Shown: positions 15,276-20,300 of the stretch, one piece after another
Layout: every line of letters starts with the position of its first letter
Position numbering within the stretch: the first letter of the stretch is position 1
NCBI GenBank assembly: GCA_937893015.1
Contig: CALBJX010000056.1
Location: 1-20,300 of the forward strand
Length of the DNA stretch: 20,300 bases
Reading direction: 5' to 3'
From: an uncultured Verrucomicrobiales bacterium
GTDB taxonomy: Bacteria; Verrucomicrobiota; Verrucomicrobiia; Verrucomicrobiales; Akkermansiaceae
Notes under the pieces: model-generated
Seen by the model: the letters and a program-made list of their open reading frames with translations, nothing else
Databases searched by the model: none
Told to the model about the DNA's origin: nothing
Made by a program: the position numbers and the translations under genes

Positions 15276-16211
15276 TTACCGCCCCTTTTTCCTGCCTTTG
15301 GCGGGCGCGTTTCTGAAAGCCCGTGCGGGCTTGGGCTTGGCTGTTGCTTTGTCTAGCTTATCGGAGAGCGTGCCGTGGCGGAAGTCCGGGGTGGACCAGA
15401 CGCGCACGGAGTCAATCTCCAGCACGGCACCCTTGCGGGAAAGCGTGGCTTTGTCGATGCCCTTGGTGCCGCTGCCTTCCACCCACGAGCCGCCGATTTG
15501 CTGGTCGATGATGAGGTGGAAGGTTTTGGCGTTTTCGCCGAAGGTGTGGCGGGTCTGCTCCGCCGACACGGTGGCGGTGATGATGTTGTCGATGGTGAAG
15601 GTGATGCCGGCGGGCGTCCATTCCATGCCGTAGGTGTGCCACGCCGTTTGGTCGGGGAGTTTGAGATCGGCGAAGTTTTGATGATGGGTGACGGAGGCGT
15701 TGCCGCCGCCCGCGTTGCAGAAGTGGACGGTCTGATACACCCCGGCTTCGTTGTTCAGGTGCTCCATGAGGTCGATTTCGCCTGACTTCGGCCACGCTTC
15801 TCCTCCCGTCGGCATCAGCCAGATGGCGGGCCAGCAGCCTTGCACGCCGTCGAAACGTGCCTTCACCTCCACCTTGCCGTAGCGGAAGGAGAAGGTGTCA
15901 CGCGACCAGATGCCTGCGCAGGCGTAGGTCTGCTGCGGCGTATCGGGATTGCTCTGGCTGCGGTGCAGGCCGTGCTCGCCGCGCAGTTGCAGCGTTTGCC
16001 CCGTCAGGCGGTAAAGCGTCTCGTCCTGCGACTGGTAACGCCGCCATGCAATGTGCGAGACGCCCTTTTCATAGGGAATGCGGCTCCACTTTTTCGTGTT
16101 GAGTTTGTTCCCCTTGAAGTTGTCCTCAAACACGGGGACCCAGTCCGGCGATACCTCCGCAAGAAGCGGGGCGCAGAACAGACAGCACAGGGAGAGGGAA
16201 CGGAAAAGCAT
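15276..16211 (-). CDS. Secreted GH16-family beta-glucanase-like enzyme
   Basis: From ATG 16211 the product is 311 residues. A hydrophobic signal peptide (1-18, likely cut after LLA) is followed by a complete GH16 jelly-roll domain (about 25-275). The catalytic signature EIDLMEH (145-151) gives Glu145 as nucleophile and Glu150 as acid/base, with Asp147 between. WPAIWLMP (127-134) and MEWTP (196-200) are typical aromatic substrate-cleft segments. GH16 enzymes cut beta-1,3 or beta-1,3/1,4 glucans, agarose, carrageenan, porphyran or O-glycan linkages; the substrate is not decidable here. A basic Pro/Lys/Arg tail (about 284-311) is unusual. The frame is open to 16658, but the upstream residues overlap the divergent gene, and the promoter at 16226-16253 fixes the shorter start. 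Confidence 0.93.
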   Translation of the reverse strand: MLFRSLSLCCLFCAPLLAEVSPDWVPVFEDNFKGNKLNTKKWSRIPYEKGVSHIAWRRYQSQDETLYRLTGQTLQLRGEHGLHRSQSNPDTPQQTYACAGIWSRDTFSFRYGKVEVKARFDGVQGCWPAIWLMPTGGEAWPKSGEIDLMEHLNNEAGVYQTVHFCNAGGGNASVTHHQNFADLKLPDQTAWHTYGMEWTPAGITFTIDNIITATVSAEQTRHTFGENAKTFHLIIDQQIGGSWVEGSGTKGIDKATLSRKGAVLEIDSVRVWSTPDFRHGTLSDKLDKATAKPKPARAFRNAPAKGRKKGR

Positions 16212-16225
16212 GTTCGACTTGTCTG

Positions 16226-16253
16226 ATTGTACATGAGCTTTCCGGAGATGCAA
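16226..16253 (-). promoter_or_regulatory. Promoter of the GH16 gene
   Basis: On the minus strand, TTGCAT (16248-16253), a 16-bp spacer and TACAAT (16226-16231) are present. The expected start near 16219 leaves a leader of about 7 nt before ATG 16211. Confidence 0.6.
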
Positions 16254-16317
16254 GAAAATGTTTTGTTCCGAATGACGTGCAAAATGTATCGTTAGTCTGT
16301 CGGACAGTCGATTTTTG

Positions 16318-16346
16318 CTGACAATAACCGAACATGAGTGTAGACT
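16318..16346 (+). promoter_or_regulatory. Promoter of the DUF3592-type gene
   Basis: CTGACA (16318-16323), a 17-bp spacer and TAGACT (16341-16346) precede ATG 16353 by only 6 nt. Transcription would then start at or next to the start codon, giving a leaderless message. The -10 box is only 4 of 6 to consensus. Confidence 0.5.
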
Positions 16347-16352
16347 GACGAT

Positions 16353-16928
16353 ATGGAATTTGAGAAGGACAGCAATTGGGCTTTGGTGCGATTTTTCATC
16401 GGTGCGCTGCTGATGATCGGCTTCGGCTGCGGCGCTATCGTTTGGATTACCTACAGCAGCTTTGTGAAGCGGGATGAGGTGGCTCTGCAACATGACACGT
16501 GGACACAGGTTCCCGCGCATATGCTGGAATGCCGCGTACACAAGGCGGCTGCTCGCTACCGCAACCAGAGCAGCCATGAATGGTTGCAGGTGCGATACTC
16601 CTATGTCGTGGACGGAACCCGCTATGTTTCCGATAAAGTGGGTTCTATGGATCGCCACCGCCTGCCCATGTTCCGTGAGGCAGCGCAGCGTGCCGGCGTG
16701 GGGTTTGCTGATCCTGCCACCTATCTGCCATCCGATCTCTGCTGTTATGTCAACCCGGAGAATCCGCAGGATGTGGTGCTTTTCGCGGATGCGGATGATT
16801 CCCCGTGGTGGTGGCTCCTGATTCTTTTCTGTTTCTACGGAATTCTTTGCTGGGTCGGCCTGTGGAGCCTTAAGGAGCTTCTTCGGGAGATGCGGCGCCG
16901 CATGACGGCGTTCTTCCGTCGCAGATAG
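16353..16928 (+). CDS. DUF3592-type membrane protein
   Basis: The 191-residue protein has two membrane helices (about 11-33 and 152-173) flanking a soluble beta-rich domain, and ends in a strongly basic cytoplasmic tail (about 175-191). The middle contains VPAHMLECRV (53-62), RYSYVVDGTRYVSDKVG (81-97) and a late YVNPENPQDVVL (132-143). This pattern of a V-x-A start, a Y-x-Y-x-V-x-G strand pair and a closing Y-x-P-x-x-P motif is typical of DUF3592 proteins, whose function is unknown. It is divergent from the GH16 gene across a 141-bp intergenic region. There is no operon partner downstream: thrS has its own promoter. Confidence 0.75.
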   Translation: MEFEKDSNWALVRFFIGALLMIGFGCGAIVWITYSSFVKRDEVALQHDTWTQVPAHMLECRVHKAAARYRNQSSHEWLQVRYSYVVDGTRYVSDKVGSMDRHRLPMFREAAQRAGVGFADPATYLPSDLCCYVNPENPQDVVLFADADDSPWWWLLILFCFYGILCWVGLWSLKELLREMRRRMTAFFRRR

Positions 16929-16951
16929 TCCGCTGTGTTGGTCCTCCGTCT

Positions 16952-16973
16952 GCAGGAAGCATCTCTTTCCTGC
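16952..16973 (+). terminator. Weak hairpin after the DUF3592-type gene
   Basis: GCAGGAA (16952-16958) and TTCCTGC (16967-16973) form a 7-bp stem with an 8-nt loop, 24 nt after the stop codon. No T-tract follows directly, so intrinsic termination is uncertain. Confidence 0.35.
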
Positions 16974-17024
16974 GTCATTCCGTATCAGAAATGCGCTTTT
17001 TTCACATTCTGCCGCGCTTTAGAC

Positions 17025-17053
17025 TTGAAAAAGATAAGGAAAAGCGGGATAGT
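17025..17053 (+). promoter_or_regulatory. Promoter of thrS
   Basis: TTGAAA (17025-17030), a 17-bp spacer and GATAGT (17048-17053) precede thrS. The expected start near 17060 gives a leader of about 14 nt, too short for a T-box or a ThrRS-binding tRNA-like operator. Confidence 0.5.
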
Positions 17054-17073
17054 AGAGGCTCACCAAGTACATT

Positions 17074-18993
17074 ATGGCTGAACAGAAAGAACGCAAAACT
17101 CTGGAAGAACGTAATCAGGCAAGCGATTTGGAACGCCTGCGCCACTCCTGCGCCCACGTGTGCGCCGCGGCTATCTGCCGTCTGTGGCCGCAAGCCCAGC
17201 TCGCTGCCGGTCCCGCCGTCGAGAACGGCTTCTACTATGATATCGAACTTGACCACAACATCTCCACCGCCGATTTCGAAGCGATTGAGGCCGAGATGAA
17301 GAAGATTGTCAAGGAGAACCAGACCTTTGAGCGAACGACTGTGACGCGTGCCGAGGCCATGGCCATGGCGCAGAGCGGCGAGCTGGGCTCCGTTGCTCCC
17401 CGCGAGGTGCCCTCCAAGTACAAGGTTGACCTGCTCAACCGCATTCCCGAAGGGGAAGAGATTTCCATCTACCGCAACGGTGACTTCACCGACCTCTGCG
17501 CCGGCCCCCATGTCGGCCGCACGGGCAACTGCAAGGCGTTCAAAATCATGAGCGTGGCCTCCGCCTACTATCAGGGCGACGCCAACGGCCCCCGCCTGCA
17601 GCGCGTGTACGGCACCTGTTTCCCCAACCGCACCCAGCTGGATGAGCACCTTGCCCGTCTGGAGGAAGCCAAGAAGCGCGACCACCGCCGCCTCGGCCGT
17701 GAGATGGGCCTCTTCGCCATCGATGAGATGGTGGGGCAGGGCCTTGTGCTGTGGAAGCCCAAGGGTGCCATCATCCGCCGCGAGCTGCAGGAATTCATCA
17801 CCGAGGAGCTCGACCGCATCGGCTACTCTCAGGTGTACACCCCCAACATCGGCAAGCTGGACCTCTACATGACCTCCGGCCACTGGGAGCACTACAAGGA
17901 GAGCCAGTTCCCGCCCATCCCGGACCCGGACGACTTCAAGAAGCTGCGCGACGAGAACGCTTCCTGCGCCGACCTCTTCAACGCGCTGGACACCAAGACC
18001 ATCACGGGCTTCATGCTCAAGCCCATGAACTGCCCCCACCACATCCGCATCTATGCGAATGACCCGCACTCCTACCGCGACCTGCCCGTGCGCCTGGCCG
18101 AGTTCGGCACGGTGTACCGCTGGGAGCAGAGCGGCGAGCTGGGCGGCATGACGCGCGTCCGCGGCTTTACGCAGGATGACGCCCACATCTTCTGCCGCCC
18201 CGACCAGATTAAGCAGGAAGTGCAGCAGTGCATCGGCATTGTGAAGCACATCCTCGGCACCCTGCAGATGAACGACTACCGCGTGCGTCTCTCCCTGCGC
18301 GACAAGGAGTATAACGACCCGAAGTATGTCGGCACCATCGAGAACTGGAAGCTTGCGGAAGCGGCCCTGCGCGAGGTGCTCTCCGAGAACGGCTTTGACT
18401 ACATCGAGGCCGAGAACGAGGCCGCCTTCTACGGCCCCAAGATTGACTTCATCGTGCGCGACGTCATCGGCCGCGACTGGCAGCTCGGCACCGTGCAGGT
18501 GGACTACAACCTGCCGGAGCGTTTCGACCTCGCCTACACGGGCGCGGACAACAAGCCGCACCGCCCCGTCATGATTCACCGTGCGCCCTTCGGCTCCATG
18601 GAGCGTTTCACGGGCCTGCTCATCGAGCACTTTGCCGGAAAATTCCCGACATGGCTTGCCCCTGAGCAGGTGCGCGTGCTGCCCATCTCCGACAAGGTGG
18701 CCGACTTCGCGGAAACTGTTCGCAAGCAGCTCGCTGAGGCCGGCATCCGCGTCAAGACGGATGACGCCCCCGACAAAATCGGCGCCAAGATTCGCAACGC
18801 CCGTCTGGACCGCGTGCCCTACATGATTGTGGTCGGCCAGCGCGAGGCAGAGGAAGGCAAGGTCTCCGTGCGTCACCGCGATCTCGATGTCATCGGCACC
18901 ATGAAGGCAGAGGACTTCGTCGCTGCCGTGGTGGATGAGAACGCCAAGCGACTCATCGCCCCCGCCCTGAAACCCGAAGTAAAGGAGGCGTAA
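17074..18993 (+). CDS. thrS: Threonyl-tRNA synthetase lacking the TGS domain
   Basis: This 639-residue class II synthetase charges tRNA-Thr. The editing domain begins almost at once: HSCAH (24-28) and CAGPH (142-146) correspond to the E. coli editing residues His73, His77, Cys182 and His186. The catalytic zinc ligands are Cys320 (KPMNC), His371 (DDAHIFC) and His502 (MIHRAPFG). Class II motif 2 appears around 339-350 (VRLAEFGTVYRW) and motif 3 around RAPFGSMERF. The anticodon-binding domain fills about 530-630. The usual N-terminal TGS domain of about 60 residues is absent, replaced by 17 polar residues. Total length is still normal because an insertion of about 25 residues (roughly 283-310) sits just before the first zinc ligand. 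Codons are strongly C-ending, as in highly expressed genes. Confidence 0.97.
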   Translation: MAEQKERKTLEERNQASDLERLRHSCAHVCAAAICRLWPQAQLAAGPAVENGFYYDIELDHNISTADFEAIEAEMKKIVKENQTFERTTVTRAEAMAMAQSGELGSVAPREVPSKYKVDLLNRIPEGEEISIYRNGDFTDLCAGPHVGRTGNCKAFKIMSVASAYYQGDANGPRLQRVYGTCFPNRTQLDEHLARLEEAKKRDHRRLGREMGLFAIDEMVGQGLVLWKPKGAIIRRELQEFITEELDRIGYSQVYTPNIGKLDLYMTSGHWEHYKESQFPPIPDPDDFKKLRDENASCADLFNALDTKTITGFMLKPMNCPHHIRIYANDPHSYRDLPVRLAEFGTVYRWEQSGELGGMTRVRGFTQDDAHIFCRPDQIKQEVQQCIGIVKHILGTLQMNDYRVRLSLRDKEYNDPKYVGTIENWKLAEAALREVLSENGFDYIEAENEAAFYGPKIDFIVRDVIGRDWQLGTVQVDYNLPERFDLAYTGADNKPHRPVMIHRAPFGSMERFTGLLIEHFAGKFPTWLAPEQVRVLPISDKVADFAETVRKQLAEAGIRVKTDDAPDKIGAKIRNARLDRVPYMIVVGQREAEEGKVSVRHRDLDVIGTMKAEDFVAAVVDENAKRLIAPALKPEVKEA

Positions 18994-19028
18994 CAGGGAA
19001 AAGAACCCGGAAAACAAAAGCTTCGTCT

Positions 19029-19055
19029 GCGGGGCTGCATCGGTAGCAGCCCCGC
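19029..19055 (+). other. Strong RNA hairpin between thrS and infC
   Basis: GCGGGGCTGC (19029-19038) and GCAGCCCCGC (19046-19055) form a perfect 10-bp, GC-rich stem with a 7-nt loop, 36 nt after thrS and 40 nt before infC. No T-tract follows, so it is more likely a processing, stability or regulatory element in a joint transcript than a terminator. Confidence 0.7.
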
Positions 19056-19094
19056 GGGCAAAAGAACAAAGGAACAACACACACACGAACGAAC

Positions 19095-19754
19095 GTGGCA
19101 CTCCCCCCCAAACCCACTAAACCCGCCAATCGCCAGAAGCGCGACCAAGGCAACAAGACCCCGCAGATTCGCGTCAACGACCGCATCCGCGCACCCAAAG
19201 TCCGAGTCGTCACCGCCAAGGGTGACCAGCTCGGTGTCATGAACACCCGCGACGCGCTCGCCAAAGCCAAGGAAATCGGCCTCGACCTCGTGGAGGTTGC
19301 GCCCAATGCCGAACCGCCCGTCTGCCGCCTCATCGACTACGGCAAGTACAAGTACATGCAGGCCAAGTTGCAGAAGACGAACAAGGCCAAGGTCACCAAG
19401 ATGAAGGAAGTCAAGCTGCGCGTCGGTACGGACGTGAACGACTACAACGTCAAGATGGCCCGCACGGAACAGTTCCTCGACCACGGTCACAAGGTGCGCT
19501 TCCAGCTGCGTTTCCGCGCCCGCGAGAACGCCCACAAGGAGCTGGGTATGGAGATGATGGCCAAGGTGGTGGAAGACATGAAAACCATGGCGCAGGTGGA
19601 CCAAGCCGCCAAGCTTGCCGGCAACACCGTGACCATGGTGCTCACCCCGCTGCCCGCCGCTCAGCGTGTGAAGAAATTCAAGAAGTACGAGGACGAAAAC
19701 TTCGACACCGAGTCCGAGGAATACGATGCCACGGACGACGCCGCAGAGGAATAA
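19095..19754 (+). CDS. infC: Translation initiation factor IF-3
   Basis: IF-3 binds the 30S subunit, prevents premature 50S joining and proofreads start-codon choice. The IF3-N domain spans about 26-96, with RVNDRIRAPKVRVV (26-39) and the signature region YGKYKYMQAKLQKTNK (82-97). IF3-C spans about 103-188, with HKVRFQLRFRARE (132-144). The protein has 219 residues, longer than the usual 170-180, with about 25 extra basic N-terminal residues and an acidic tail (about 198-219). The frame opens with GTG at 19095. An in-frame ATT at 19167 lies exactly where the conserved domain begins, and AUU is the classic infC start in other bacteria, so a shorter product is possible. thrS-infC order is common. 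Confidence 0.95.
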   Translation: MALPPKPTKPANRQKRDQGNKTPQIRVNDRIRAPKVRVVTAKGDQLGVMNTRDALAKAKEIGLDLVEVAPNAEPPVCRLIDYGKYKYMQAKLQKTNKAKVTKMKEVKLRVGTDVNDYNVKMARTEQFLDHGHKVRFQLRFRARENAHKELGMEMMAKVVEDMKTMAQVDQAAKLAGNTVTMVLTPLPAAQRVKKFKKYEDENFDTESEEYDATDDAAEE

Positions 19755-19784
19755 AGCCCCACATCGCTAAATCCTTAGATCATA

Positions 19785-19824
19785 AAAACCGACCGGAGGT
19801 GGCTCCGATCGGTTTTTTGTTTTG
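19785..19824 (+). terminator. Rho-independent terminator after infC
   Basis: AAAACCGACCGGAG (19785-19798) and CTCCGATCGGTTTT (19803-19816) form a 14-bp stem with one mismatch and the loop GTGG, followed by a T-rich tract to about 19824. This is the clearest terminator in the window and ends the thrS-infC unit. Confidence 0.93.
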
Positions 19825-20235
19825 GTCTGACCGAGATGCGATGTGCGAATTGTGGTGAAAGTTTGCAAAACACTGCGCTAAGACGAATCCCCCCTAAACC
19901 GGAAAAGCAAGGTTCCGTTGGCAATGCTGCCGGTTATCTTGCGACAAAGTTTCATCCACGTACGGGGCTCTTTCGAGTCGAAAAGCGAGGGAAAGGACTC
20001 AATTCGGCGTAGACAACCGCTCAAACATGGAACATGTGGCAGTGGAGCCATGAATCTTTGAAATGGGGAAGGCTGCATCCGAAGAGAACGAGTGTATGTC
20101 GTATTCCCAATAAGATAGACGGCCTCTGCTTTTTTTGAGCAGTGTCTTTGCGTTTTTTTCGGAAAAACGATGGAAGCACCGCTTAGAGGAGAAATGGTGC
20201 AAGACGTTACGATTCAGGAGAAACTCGCCATTATC
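19825..20235. other. Gene-poor stretch with inverted repeats
   Basis: No convincing gene is seen. Two minus-strand frames (19878-20078 and 19999-20286) match no family I know, have none of the C-ending codon bias of neighbours, and the longer one runs through a plus-strand promoter. Structure is present: AACCGG/CCGGTT (19897-19902, 19930-19935) with an inner AGCA/TGCT pair, and a nested set between CCTCT (20123) and AGAGG (20185-20189) enclosing a CGTTTTT/AAAAACG hairpin (20151-20169). A small RNA or a decayed gene is possible. Confidence 0.4.
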
Positions 20236-20264
20236 TTGACATCTGATTGGGAAAACTGTACACT
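20236..20264 (+). promoter_or_regulatory. Promoter near the right edge
   Basis: A perfect TTGACA (20236-20241), a 17-bp spacer and TACACT (20259-20264) form a good promoter. The expected start is near 20271, about 14 nt before ATG 20285. Confidence 0.65.
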
Positions 20265-20284
20265 CTCGCAGCATTTTTGAACTC

Positions 20285-20300
20285 ATGTTTGTCGCTCTCG
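20285..20300 (+). CDS. Start of a gene cut by the window edge
   Basis: ATG at 20285 opens a frame reading MFVAL to the edge. The only support is its position about 14 nt after the predicted transcription start. Nothing can be said about the product. Confidence 0.35.

Noticed and set aside
16212..16658. 149-residue extension of the GH16 protein
   Set aside because: It lies upstream of the signal peptide and is antisense to the DUF3592-type gene.
16929..17073. T-box or tRNA-like leader for thrS
   Set aside because: The predicted transcript leader is about 14 nt and no T-box sequence or anticodon-like stem is visible.
17002..19101. 699-codon minus-strand frame antisense to thrS
   Set aside because: It is a shadow of the C-ending codon bias of thrS, with no recognisable domain.
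19999..20286. 95-codon minus-strand frame near the right edge
   Set aside because: It matches no family, has codon use unlike neighbours and runs through a good plus-strand promoter.

Overview
The window is a GC-rich, densely packed bacterial chromosome segment, mostly housekeeping genes with one small accessory resistance operon. Gene content (RibBA, single-domain QueF, RsfS, a MenG/UbiE methyltransferase, FtsH with a long N-terminal region, GH16 secreted glucanase, ThrRS without a TGS domain) and the apparent lack of Shine-Dalgarno sequences fit a Verrucomicrobiota-like or other PVC-group lineage, perhaps gut-associated. This is inference; no rRNA or phylogenetic marker was compared.

Layout. 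(1) Positions 1-8230, minus strand: cysS, queF, a tandem-nuclease lipoprotein, ribBA, ftsH, rsfS, a small membrane protein carrying a GGADGPTSI motif, and the start of a Pro/Ala/Lys repeat protein that runs off the left edge. Spacing is tight (overlaps of 1-4 nt, gaps of 18-58 nt). The exception is a ~200-bp inverted-repeat element between ribBA and ftsH, bounded by heptamer arrays built on GTAC. A good promoter lies just before cysS. (2) 8324-11118, plus strand: a four-gene arsenic-type operon (ArsR repressor, thioredoxin/ArsF fusion, ArsG-like CcdA-fold membrane protein, ArsP-like permease) driven by a promoter embedded in an inverted-repeat operator. (3) 11147-13000, minus: SulP-STAS anion transporter. 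(4) 13111-15264, plus: a 65-residue membrane protein, isocitrate dehydrogenase and a menaquinone/ubiquinone methyltransferase. (5) 15276-16211, minus: secreted GH16 glucanase, divergent from a DUF3592-type membrane protein (16353-16928). (6) 17025-19824, plus: thrS and infC with a strong hairpin between them and a strong terminator after infC. (7) 19825-20300: about 410 bp without a convincing gene, then a promoter and the first codons of another gene.

How it works together. The arsenic-type operon has no ArsA, ArsB/Acr3, ArsC or ArsM, so it looks specialised for organoarsenicals or nitroaromatic arsenicals: thiol-redox proteins paired with two membrane permeases. The left cluster joins translation (CysS, RsfS, QueF for tRNA queuosine), riboflavin synthesis and membrane proteolysis, a mixed housekeeping operon.

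The most interesting signals are: near-leaderless promoters combined with no visible Shine-Dalgarno sites; the GTAC heptamer arrays and the inverted-repeat element; the thioredoxin-ArsF fusion next to an ArsG that keeps a CcdA-like cysteine pair; the tandem SNase lipoprotein with one catalytic Arg replaced; and the small membrane protein carrying the decarboxylase beta-subunit motif. I saw no phage, integrase, insertion sequence, CRISPR array, tRNA or rRNA.
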